Of a DNA stretch of 64,000 bases, positions 34,750 through 43,300 are shown in pieces. Position numbers and translations under genes: made by a program. This DNA comes from Parasediminibacterium sp046546515 (GTDB lineage Bacteria; Bacteroidota; Bacteroidia; Chitinophagales; Chitinophagaceae). Where the stretch lies: contig NZ_JBKHKJ010000009.1 in the NCBI RefSeq assembly GCF_046546515.1, forward strand, positions 90,678 through 154,677, written 5' to 3'. The notes under the pieces are model-generated. The model ran no database searches and had not been told where the DNA came from. It saw nothing but the letters and a program-made list of their open reading frames with translations. Within the stretch, counting starts at the first letter, position 1, and each line of letters starts with the position of its first letter.

Positions 34750-34833
34750 TTGGGCATAATAAAATTTTTTCGCATCTTTTTCATAAGCCCTTAATAGCTT
34801 AAGTGCAAGGCGATATACTTTTATTATGCCCAA
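34750..34833. repeat. 15-bp perfect inverted repeat enclosing 54 bases
   Basis: TTGGGCATAATAAAA (34750-34764) and TTTTATTATGCCCAA (34819-34833) are exact reverse complements. The enclosed segment has a T-run and a small CTTAATAGCTTAAG palindrome. It may be a short non-coding element or a structured RNA end; nothing else is seen in 34329-34863. Confidence 0.6.
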
Positions 34834-34863
34834 TAACCTCCTATAAATAAATAAACTCAATAT

Positions 34864-35130
34864 TTACGAAAGGCTTGATTCAACCGTTTTTTTAATCCCA
34901 TTCAAATGCACTTTGCTTTTGCTAAGCAAAGACTCTGCATCGTTCTTGATGCTTTCATATTTGTCTGTTAGTTCATCCAGCACATCATCAAATTTATCTT
35001 TTAGATCTTCGCCTTTTTGTGCTATTTTCTTTCTTGTCCTTGCTCCTTTTTCTGGGGCAAACAATAATCCTGCTGCTGCGCCTACTACAAGGCCAGCCAA
35101 AACGCCTGCTACTACTTTACCTGTTGACAT
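34864..35130 (-). CDS. YtxH-domain protein
   Basis: An 88-residue YtxH/Gas-vesicle-GvpP-like protein: one N-terminal glycine/alanine-rich membrane segment (GVLAGLVVGAAAGLLFAPEKG) followed by a charged helix with TRKKIAQKGEDLKDKFDDVLDEL. The LLFAPEKGxxTR motif is diagnostic. Such proteins are often stress-induced; no regulation is visible here. Confidence 0.88.
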   Translation of the reverse strand: MSTGKVVAGVLAGLVVGAAAGLLFAPEKGARTRKKIAQKGEDLKDKFDDVLDELTDKYESIKNDAESLLSKSKVHLNGIKKTVESSLS

Positions 35131-35457
35131 GATTTGTTTGTTTAAAAGGTGATTAAATTAATTTTAAAAAAAAGGTTGTAAGCCAATATCCTTTTATGAG
35201 GCAACTTGCACCCTCTCTAATAAATCCAAGAATAATGCCAGTTCTTTACTGTAGAATGCAATACACCGATTTTTTTATGCTTTTTATGTTGCTTGGCAAC
35301 CTTTTTCGGGAACGTTTCCGAAATTTTGGCAGCCCCACGTCTTTTTAACTTTTATATTTTTATACACTGCATCGGCATGATTGGTTTACAAGAAAGCCAA
35401 ACTTCTCTTATATTGCAGCCTCATACATTTTATCCACCACTCATATCTTGTTTAAAC
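35131..35457. other. Gene-free stretch upstream of fba
   Basis: No gene or repeat is seen. The aldolase frame stays open back to 35293, but this extension looks like untranslated leader. Confidence 0.5.
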
Positions 35458-36525
35458 ATGAAAAAGTACAAACCAGGGGTTCTTTTTGGGGAAGAATTAG
35501 AAGCTCTTTTAAAGGATGCGAAAGAAAATGAATTTGCGTTGCCAGCCGTAAACACCATTGGCACCAACACCATCAATGCTGTTTTAGAAACTGCTGCAAA
35601 GGTAAATTCGCCTGTTATTATCCAGTTTTCTAATGGTGGCGCACAGTTTATAGCTGGCAAAGGCATGCCAAACGGCAACTACGAAGCCAATATAGCTGGT
35701 GGTGTATCCGGTGCTTTACATATACATAATGTAGCAAAATACTATGGCGTGCCAGTAGTGCTGCATACAGACCATGCTGCAAAAAAATGGTTGCCATGGA
35801 TTAGCGGCCTTATAGATGCGGGTGAACAATTTTACAAAGAAAAAGGGCAGCCCCTGTTCAGCTCGCACATGTTGGATTTGAGCGAAGAAACTTTGGAAGA
35901 AAATATACATACTTCTGTAGAATTCTATAAAAGGATGAAACCACTAGGCATGGCCATAGAAATAGAACTAGGCGTAACTGGTGGCGAAGAAGATGGGGTT
36001 GATAATAGCGATGTAGAAAACGACAAGCTGTACACACAACCACAGGACGTTGCTTATTCTTTTAAAGAATTAAGCAAAGTGGGTAATCTATTCACCATTG
36101 CTGCTGCTTTTGGCAATGTGCATGGCGTTTACAAACCAGGCAATGTAGAACTTAGACCTATTATATTAAAAAATAGCCAAGACTATATACAAAAAGAACT
36201 AGGCTTGGGGCCAAAACCTGTTTACTTCGTGTTCCACGGAGGCAGCGGTTCCCCTCAAGAGCAAATAAGGGAAGCAATAGGCTATGGTGCTATCAAGATG
36301 AATATTGACACCGATTTGCAATGGGCTTTCTGGGAAGGCATTTTAAACAATTACAAAAAATACGAAGGTTACCTGCAAGGCCAGCTTGGCAACCCCGAAG
36401 GGGCCGATAAGCCAAACAAAAAGCATTACGACCCACGCGTATGGCTGCGCAAGGCAGAAGAAAGCTTCAGCAAACGCTTGGAAATAGCTTTTGAAGACTT
36501 GAACTGTATTAATAGGAATGCGTAA
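35458..36525 (+). CDS. fbaA: Class II fructose-bisphosphate aldolase (class IIA)
   Basis: A 355-residue zinc aldolase of the longer class IIA type. The ATG at 35458 (MKKYKPGVLFGEELEALLKD) fits family N-termini; upstream codons to 35293 are not conserved-looking. HTDHAAKKWLPWISG contains the Asp/His of the active site, FAIAAAF-like GNVHGVYKPG holds a zinc His, VFHGGSGSP is the phosphate loop and KMNIDTDLQWAF the terminal motif. It splits fructose-1,6-bisphosphate in glycolysis and works in reverse in gluconeogenesis. In related genomes accD follows fba; here TA module 2 lies between them. Confidence 0.96.
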   Translation: MKKYKPGVLFGEELEALLKDAKENEFALPAVNTIGTNTINAVLETAAKVNSPVIIQFSNGGAQFIAGKGMPNGNYEANIAGGVSGALHIHNVAKYYGVPVVLHTDHAAKKWLPWISGLIDAGEQFYKEKGQPLFSSHMLDLSEETLEENIHTSVEFYKRMKPLGMAIEIELGVTGGEEDGVDNSDVENDKLYTQPQDVAYSFKELSKVGNLFTIAAAFGNVHGVYKPGNVELRPIILKNSQDYIQKELGLGPKPVYFVFHGGSGSPQEQIREAIGYGAIKMNIDTDLQWAFWEGILNNYKKYEGYLQGQLGNPEGADKPNKKHYDPRVWLRKAEESFSKRLEIAFEDLNCINRNA

Positions 36526-36576
36526 TAAAGTCGTAAGTCATAAGTAGTTAGCCTGTTGTCTAGCTTTAGAATATTG

Positions 36577-36620
36577 AAAAGGAGATAATGGTTGTTTTCA
36601 ACTGTTATCTCCTTTTTTTG
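36577..36620 (+). terminator. Terminator after fba
   Basis: AAAAGGAGATAA and TTATCTCCTTTT pair with a 16-base loop containing a TTGTTTTCAA mini-hairpin; a seven-T run follows. Confidence 0.85.
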
Positions 36621-36671
36621 ATTTATTTATTCCTTAATTTTGAAATGTACAAAGCATTTATATTTTAAGCC

Positions 36672-36878
36672 ATGAAAATATTACTAGATGTGCCAGATAA
36701 AAAGGCACAATCCATATTAGAAGTGTTGCAAAGCATTCCGAAAGTGAAGGCCAAGCAAATTACCGATGCAAAATCGGCAATAATGGAAGATATAAGGGAG
36801 GCAGTAGAAGAAATGAAACTAATTAGGGCAGGCAAAAAAGAAGCCCGCAACGCAGAAGATTTTTTAAATGGCTTATAA
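36672..36878 (+). CDS. Antitoxin of TA module 2
   Basis: A 68-residue paralog of the antitoxins at 25386-25592 and 63654-63860 (MKILLDVPDKKAQSILEVLQ, then AVEEMKLIRAGK). It overlaps the toxin start by 11 bases (ATGGCTTATAA), the same overlap as the other two modules. It lies between fba and accD. Confidence 0.8.
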   Translation: MKILLDVPDKKAQSILEVLQSIPKVKAKQITDAKSAIMEDIREAVEEMKLIRAGKKEARNAEDFLNGL

Positions 36879-37197
36879 TGTAAAATCAATTGACGTTTTT
36901 GAACGGCAGGCAAGTAAGCTGGTCAAAAAGTATGTTTCTTTAAAGAGAGAACTACTGGACACCATAGCAACTTTAAAAGAAAATCCAGTACAAGGTGCTG
37001 CAATTGGTAAAAACTGCTTTAAAATACGCATTTCTATTGCTTCTAAAGGAAAAGGCAAAAGTGGAGGAGCGAGGTTAATTACGCATTTTGTTGTAACCGA
37101 TAAAACCGTTTACCTCTTATCAATATACGATAAATCAGAAAAAGAAAATTTGTCAGATAAAGAGTTAGTCGAATTGCTTAAAAATATTGCCATGTAG
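36868..37197 (+). CDS. RelE/ParE-superfamily toxin of TA module 2
   Basis: A 109-residue RelE-type toxin, similar throughout to the toxins of modules 1 and 3. Shared blocks are FERQASKLVKKYVSLK, LKENPVQGAAIGKNCFKIRI, KGKGKSGGARLIT and YLLSIYDKSEKENLS. The basic Lys/Arg set of the family is retained. Expected activity is translation-dependent mRNA cleavage; inferred from family. Confidence 0.88.
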   Translation: MAYNVKSIDVFERQASKLVKKYVSLKRELLDTIATLKENPVQGAAIGKNCFKIRISIASKGKGKSGGARLITHFVVTDKTVYLLSIYDKSEKENLSDKELVELLKNIAM

Positions 37198-37342
37198 GGT
37201 TTAAGCCCTTCTTGAATCTTGTACTTTTTTATTGGGTGCATTTCAAAATTTTATTTTTTTGTTGTTTTCTATTGTGCAGAAACAGGATATATTTAATTTT
37301 ATTTACCTAAGGAAGTCGCTTGACGTTTGAGATTCAAAAAGC

Positions 37343-37670
37343 ATCCTATATGGGGGAAATTTGGGATACTCATGGGGGCATATTTCCCCCATATAGGATT
37401 TTTATTTTGGGCTTTATACGTATCAATGCCAACTTTACAGTAAAACAGTAACTAGCCACATTTGCTTTAGCTCCTGCCCAAGCTGGTAATTGGCTGGGGA
37501 AAATGATAATTCACCGTCAAAATCTTATCAGTCTATTATCAATAAATTATCAGTTTCTTATAATAAAACTATCATTCCATTATCAATGAATTATAATAAA
37601 ATTCACTTAAATTATAATAAAAAAAGAGGCTTAAAAAATATAAACAACTGAATATCAATGAATTATAGGC
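37343..37670 (-). repeat. 11-bp-array element, family C, copy C1
   Basis: Inverted relative to C2. In the minus orientation the header (complement of CTGAATATCAATGAATTAT) is at 37648-37666. The array at 37514-37622 has 11-base units such as TTATCAATAAA, TTATCAGTTTC, TTATAATAAAA, CTATCATTCCA and TTATCAATGAA, with a single 10-base unit near the header, also found in C2. The hairpin module ATCCTATATGGGGG...ATATAGGAT is at 37343-37399. About 400 bases align with 59085-59488 at roughly 80 percent by eye. Confidence 0.85.
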
Positions 37671-37740
37671 AAAAAGGGAAATGGTAAAAAAAATAAATAT
37701 CGGAAAAAGAAGAAAAAGCCATTTTAAATCTTCGCTTAGT

Positions 37741-37800
37741 TCTTCAATTTCCCCTCTTCCTTTCCCCATCTCCAATGGGAGAGGGCTGGGGTGAGGTTGA
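37741..37800. repeat. CTCTCCC/GGGAGAGG repeat family
   Basis: CCCATCTCCAATGGGAGAGG followed by GCTGGGGTGAGGTTGAAGG. Related forms occur at 4136-4200, 15965-16000, 50402-50438, 58830-58860, 58907-58945 and 59628-59665. All are between genes. No gene is seen in 37198-38050. Confidence 0.7.
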
Positions 37801-37904
37801 AGGGTTTATGCAGCTATTACCATCAATTATGTATGTTTTTGATAAATAAAAAAAGGGGAATATAAAGCGAAGATTTGAAATGCACCCAATCATTTTATCA
37901 GTGA

Positions 37905-37985
37905 GATAAACTTCTTTTTCTTGTCCTTCATCGTGTTTTGGTGCCTTTGTGGCAAAAAAGCCTCTTTGTGCCTTCGTGGCTACTT
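37905..37985. repeat. Foldback-family right arms (tandem)
   Basis: Two right-arm-like segments in tandem, TTTTGGTGCCTTTGTGGCAA and CTCTTTGTGCCTTCGTGGC, without a matching left arm. Confidence 0.65.
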
Positions 37986-38050
37986 GCTTAAAATTGCACC
38001 TGTATCAAATTATCATTACCTTTACCGCCTTTGATTAGCATATTTTATAC

Positions 38051-38977
38051 ATGAAAAAAGAACATCTAGAAGATATGGATAATATTTTTACAGGTTTAGA
38101 AGAAGATTCGCACCAGGAAGAAACGGGGCGGCGAAGCTGGTTTAAACGCAGGAAAAAAGGTATCCTTACTTCTACTGCCGATAAAAAAGAAACACCCGAG
38201 GGCTTGTGGAACAAATGCCCGGAGTGCAACTTTATATCTACAACCACCGACCTGAAAGAAAACCTATTTGTTTGCACCAAGTGCAATTACCACCACCGCA
38301 TAGGCAGCGACGAATACTACGACATACTTTTTGACGAGCAAGAATTTACTGAACTGTTCGACAATATAAAAAGCAAGGATTTTTTAAATTTTACCGATTT
38401 AAAAAATTACCAGAAACGCTTGGATGACATACACGCCAAAACCGATTTGAAAGACAGTATGCGTGTTGCCGTGGGCAAAGTAAATGGCGAGGAACTGGTA
38501 ATAGCCTGCATGGATTTTGAATTTATAGGCGGTAGCCTTGGCAGCGTGATGGGCGAAAAATTTAGTCGTGCAGTTGACTATTGCTTGAAAAACAAACTGC
38601 CATACCTAGTAATAAGCAAGAGCGGTGGGGCTAGGATGATGGAAAGTGCCTTTAGCCTAATGCAATTGGCCAAAACTAGTGGCAAGTTATCACAACTAAG
38701 CGATGCCAAACTTCCATATTTCTCCCTGCTTACCGACCCTACTTTTGGAGGCATTTCTGCTAGCTTTGGTATGCTGGGCGACCTAAACTTTGCCGAACCC
38801 GGCGCTTTGATTGGTTTTGCAGGCCCGCGGGTAATAAAAGAAACTATTAAAAAAGACTTGCCTCCTGGCTTCCAGCGCAGCGAATTTTTGGTCGATCATG
38901 GTTTCCTCGATTTTATACAGGATAGGAAAACATTAAAAGCCAAATTGTCGCAATTGATTGCCCTATTTAGAAACTAA
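38051..38977 (+). CDS. accD: Acetyl-CoA carboxylase carboxyltransferase subunit beta
   Basis: A 308-residue AccD. A four-Cys zinc finger (CPECN and CTKCN, about residues 57-79) precedes the crotonase-fold carboxyltransferase domain with ISKSGGARMMESAFSLMQ and LTDPTFGGISASFGMLGD. It joins AccA to move the carboxyl group from biotin to acetyl-CoA, giving malonyl-CoA for fatty acid synthesis. ATG at 38051 is used; the ninth codon ATG is an alternative. smpB follows after 90 AT-rich bases. Confidence 0.96.
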   Translation: MKKEHLEDMDNIFTGLEEDSHQEETGRRSWFKRRKKGILTSTADKKETPEGLWNKCPECNFISTTTDLKENLFVCTKCNYHHRIGSDEYYDILFDEQEFTELFDNIKSKDFLNFTDLKNYQKRLDDIHAKTDLKDSMRVAVGKVNGEELVIACMDFEFIGGSLGSVMGEKFSRAVDYCLKNKLPYLVISKSGGARMMESAFSLMQLAKTSGKLSQLSDAKLPYFSLLTDPTFGGISASFGMLGDLNFAEPGALIGFAGPRVIKETIKKDLPPGFQRSEFLVDHGFLDFIQDRKTLKAKLSQLIALFRN

Positions 38978-38984
38978 GTATCCT

Positions 38985-39062
38985 ATTTTGAATTTTAAAT
39001 TTTGCATTTTAAATTGGGCAAGCCAGTAATTCAAAATTCAAAATTCAAAATTTAAAATTCCG
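38985..39062. repeat. AT-rich short repeats (AATTCAAAATT type)
   Basis: TTTGAATTTTAAATTTTGCA followed by repeats of AATTCAAAATTCAAAATTT between accD and smpB. Confidence 0.65.
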
Positions 39063-39067
39063 CTACC

Positions 39068-39511
39068 GTGACAAAAGAAATGAACAACAGGCAGGCCTAT
39101 TTCAACTACGCCATAGAAGACAAATATGTGGCGGGCGTGGCATTGATGGGCACGGAGGTAAAAAGCATTCGGGAAGGCAAAGTAAGCTTTAACGATGCCT
39201 TTTGCCTGTTCGCCAACAACGAGCTTTGGGTGCGTGGGCTGTACATAGCCGAGTATAAATTAGGCACAACCAACAACCATATTTCTGTACACGACCGCAA
39301 GTTGTTGCTGCACAAAAAAGAACTTAAAAAACTAGAAGCCAAAACAAAGGAAAGGGGCTACACCATTGTGCCACTAAAAGTATTTTTTACAGAGGAGCAT
39401 TTTGTTAAAATAGAAATAGGCCTTGGCCGTGGCAAAAAAGACCACGACAAACGCCAAACCATCAAAGAAAGGGATTCTAAAAAAGAGATAAAGCAGTATT
39501 TGTTGAAATAG
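39068..39511 (+). CDS. smpB: SsrA-binding protein SmpB
   Basis: A 147-residue SmpB that binds tmRNA and rescues stalled ribosomes. NNRQAYFNYAIEDKYVAGVALMGTEVKSIREGK and the basic C-terminal tail with GRGKKDHDKRQTIKERD are diagnostic. The start is GTG at 39068 or ATG at 39080; both lead into the conserved NNRxA(Y/F). No tmRNA gene is recognised in the window. Confidence 0.95.
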   Translation: MTKEMNNRQAYFNYAIEDKYVAGVALMGTEVKSIREGKVSFNDAFCLFANNELWVRGLYIAEYKLGTTNNHISVHDRKLLLHKKELKKLEAKTKERGYTIVPLKVFFTEEHFVKIEIGLGRGKKDHDKRQTIKERDSKKEIKQYLLK

Positions 39512-39554
39512 GTGATTTGCCCTTTATTTGCAAAAACACCAAAATATTTAGCTG

Positions 39555-40244
39555 ATGCAGCAATGCTTTAAACTGATATTCTTTTTTTGCCTAGCAATTA
39601 CGCTCATTTCATGTTCCGAAATGCATGTTGCCCATAATTCCTCTAAATCATTTGGGTTTGATGATTATGAAACAACAGCAAAAACCCTGGCCATTATGCC
39701 CTTTACACTTTGGGTAGGTTCTAATGCCAATCCTAAACAAAATGCGGCGAATGCACAGCGAGAAGCAAAAGAGAAAAAAGCTTATGAAATACAGTCTTTG
39801 TATCAAAAATGGTTTGCAGAAAAAGAATATAAATACACCATTACCATTCAAAAAGCAAGAAAAACAGATTCCTTATTAAGGAAAGCCAATATTGGTTACG
39901 CTGATTTGTATGGGATAGACAAAGCCGCTTTGTGCAAATATCTTGGCGTAGATGGTGTTATGTTTGGTAGCATCACTATGTCTAACCCAGATTATGATTT
40001 TGGCACAGACCTAGGGTTAAATGCAGCTACCGCAATTGCTACTAACAGCAGTTTTGCCGTTGGCCAAAGTGCAAATAATGTTACCAATAGTATGTTTATC
40101 TACGATACAACAGGCCAAGTAATCTGGCAATATAAAAGTAAACAATGGGGACCTACCAATAATTCAGCCACGCTGCTAGCCAATAATTATTTTGAGGTTG
40201 TATCAAGGGAATTTCCCTTTAGGAAAAGAAAGAAAAACAATTAA
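39555..40244 (+). CDS. Lipoprotein of the DUF799/GNA1162-like type
   Basis: A 229-residue lipoprotein with lipobox LISC (Cys at about 20). LAIMPFTLWVG and a later YLGVDGVMFGSITMSN resemble the GNA1162/DUF799 lipoproteins, whose members have an ABC-domain-like (anticodon-binding-like) core. The last part has YDTTGQVIWQYKSKQWGP. Family call is tentative. It follows smpB by 43 bases and stands before a repeat and the convergent giant gene. Confidence 0.65.
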   Translation: MQQCFKLIFFFCLAITLISCSEMHVAHNSSKSFGFDDYETTAKTLAIMPFTLWVGSNANPKQNAANAQREAKEKKAYEIQSLYQKWFAEKEYKYTITIQKARKTDSLLRKANIGYADLYGIDKAALCKYLGVDGVMFGSITMSNPDYDFGTDLGLNAATAIATNSSFAVGQSANNVTNSMFIYDTTGQVIWQYKSKQWGPTNNSATLLANNYFEVVSREFPFRKRKKNN

Positions 40245-40271
40245 TCCTCTATTCTCTATTCTTATTTTACC

Positions 40272-40318
40272 CTTAAAATTTTGTGCATCTTTGTGTCTTC
40301 GTGCCTTCGTGGCAAATT
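40272..40318. repeat. Foldback-family right arm
   Basis: CTTTGTGTCTTCGTGCCTTC then GTGGC, followed by AAATTAACCAAACTTG, the same tail as the copy at 30657-30783. A left arm is missing. Confidence 0.65.
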
Positions 40319-40346
40319 AACCAAACTTGCTCCTAAGTAATAGGTT

Positions 40347-43300
40347 TTACCTAATTATCGTTACCGACCCACTCATTGTTTGCCGCCCATTTTTGGGCGA
40401 GATTATATAATAATATGTGCCTACTGGCAAAGGATTGCCATGGTATGTACCATCCCAAGGGGTATAGTAGCCTTCAGATTTATAAACCAGTTGGCCAGAT
40501 CGGTCAAAAACCTGCACCACGGCATCGGGGTAGGCATCCAAGTTTTTTAGTTTCCAAGTGTCATTTCTTGTGTCTCCATTGGGCGAAAACACGTTGGGCA
40601 CAGCAGGGGGGTGCAGTATAATCAGTGTGGTATGACCACTAGCAGGACAGCCAATGGTATCAGTAACCGTAAGGGTATAGCCCAAGGAATCTACATGGGG
40701 AAGAAATGGCAAAACTGCTATTGTAGCACTCGTGTCAGGGTTGCTGAGGTAATCAATAGGCAACCAACGATAAACAAGGGGAGTATCTGTTACTGCAAGT
40801 GGCTTTAGCACCACAGGGCTACCATCCAGCACATATACCTGATCTGCCAATGTTATAGACGGTGAAGGCAGCACTTTTATTGCTTGCCCGGCAGTATCTG
40901 CACAACCCACTTTTGTGGTGTATTTATATACTGTATAATAGCTGCCGGGGGCTAATGGTTGTGGATTAAAAATACCATTGCCGTTTACGCCCGTGCCAGA
41001 AAAAAGCGGAGTGCCATCGCCGCCGCTTTGCTCTAATACCAAGGGCAAAAGGCTAATGGGATCTGAACCAGTGCAAATCCTTTTCACTGGCGAAAACGCT
41101 ACTTCTGGGCTTGGGTTTAATGTTATATCCTGCGTGGCATCATTGCTGCATACCCCACCGGAATATACCGCTACCCTTATGGTATATTGTTTTGCACTAG
41201 GTGATGTTGGCGGCAAAGCTGGATACAAATGGCTAAACTGCTGCCCGGTAATGGGGTTTTCGTACACGTCTTTTACTGTTGGTTTATTTGCATTGTCCCA
41301 ATAAACTTCCAGCTTGGTAATTGTGCCAAAATCGGGGTTTGTAGAATTATTGATAATGGTAACCGAGTCTTTGCTGCACAATATGTTTGATTGGCTAGGG
41401 CTTTGTTTTAGTACAAAACTAGCCGAAGGGTTTGTGCCATTTACCACAAACAATTGTGTTTTCACAGCCACGCAGCCTTTGCTAGATGTTACAGTATCGC
41501 TTACAAAATAATTGCCCACTTGGCTGTACTTTACCTGCTGGATTGATTGGTGTGATGATGTTGGCAATGCAGATGCGCTGCCAAAATTCCAGCTATAGGC
41601 AAGTTGCTCTGAAGGATCTGCAATGGAAGAAGTATCCTTAAAATTGGCAAAAGCATCGTTCAGGCAAATTTCAGGCACGGTAAATCCTACATTAGGCAAC
41701 GGGTTGATGGTGATTGTTTTTTGCATTTTTGTGCTTTTGCAGCCTTTGCTATTTTCTACCATTAGCTGCACCGTATAGCTGCCTGTGGTGGTATAGGCAT
41801 TTGTAAATGTATTGCCGTTAGTGGTGTCTATCTGCCTGCTATTGCCCATATCCCACTGCCAGCGTGTGATATTGCCCACATTGGGCAAGCTATTGTCGTC
41901 AGTGAAAGCAATGGGCTTTGTTTCGCAATATGGGGCAGCAGCAATGGTAAAAGCTGCTTGCGGCAATGGGTTGATAACAATAGGTTTTGTAACCGTGTCG
42001 CTGTAGCACCCTGCATTGTTAATGGAGTATAAGGCAATAGGGAATTGATTGGCTGCTGAATATGCTTTTGCTGGGTTTTGCAAGGTGTCGGTTGTGCCAT
42101 CCCCAAAAGTCCAGAACCATTTTGTTATATGCAAGCCATTATTAATGCTCTGGTCTATTGGGCGAACAGTATCAAGCATACATGCCTCTGCTGGAAGGGA
42201 AAAAGCCGTGGCCGGCCTTTGAAAAATATGCAGGGTATAAGCAATGGGCAAAACAGCCTGGCAACCATTGCTATCCACTAAATTAGTAATAGTATAAGTA
42301 GTGGTAGCTGTTGGCGACACAAAAAACATAAAAGGCGACACGGTAATATTGCTAACAGTGGTTGTTTGTACGCCATCGGAATAGGCCAACTGCCATGGGG
42401 CTTTGCCCGTTAACGAAATGCTCACTGCTTTTTGCTTGCCTATGCACAAACTGTCGCCGCCACTAAAAACAGCAGTGGGCAATTGATTTACAAATACCGT
42501 GGCCGATGTGCCAGGTTTATTTGTTACTGCCCCAGTGTTGCAAGGCGTGGCATCAGTAAGGTTAATGATGCTATAGGTTGTAGTTTGTGATGGTGCTACT
42601 GAAAAACTATAAGTCGATGAAGGAATATTAGTAATTGTATCATTTTTGCTACCGTCAGTATAAATCATTTTCCACGGTGCTTTGCCTGTTAGCGACACGG
42701 TTAGTGTTGCTGTATTGCCTAAGCAAACGATGTCATTTTTACTAAATGCTGCCGTTGCCAAAGGATAAATGGTAATATGCACGCTGTCGGTAAAATTGCC
42801 GCAACCCTGCACATTGGCTGTTACTATATAAGTACCCGAATTAGCTGGTTGTGCATTGGTTATGCTAGGGTTGTAGATAGTGCTGCTAAAGCCTAGCGGG
42901 CCTCTCCAGTTGTATTGTGTATTGGGGTATTGGTTGGCCTGCAACTGAATGTTTTTATTGTCGCATACATTGCTCACAGGTATTGGAGCAAGGCTGCCTA
43001 AGCCATAGTTGGAAAAATAGCCTAAGCGGGTACCTGTACCAACGGCACCATTTAAAAAGCCAATATGGAATAAGCCAGAGGTATTTGAAACACTTGTAAC
43101 TGCCCCAGCAAATACTACATTGTTTATATTGGGTAAATTAGCTGTTGTTATCCTTGCCACTTTCCATATACCATTTGTACCTGACACATCTTGGAACATA
43201 CTAGCGGTAATGATGCCTGCAGCCCCGTTCACCAAAAAATTATTTACTTCTGTTTGCTTGCACAATACATTTAGCTGAAAATACTCTGTGGTTGATCGCA

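Noticed and set aside
35293..35457. 55-residue N-terminal extension of fba
   Set aside because: Not typical of the family; ATG at 35458 gives the normal class IIA N-terminus.
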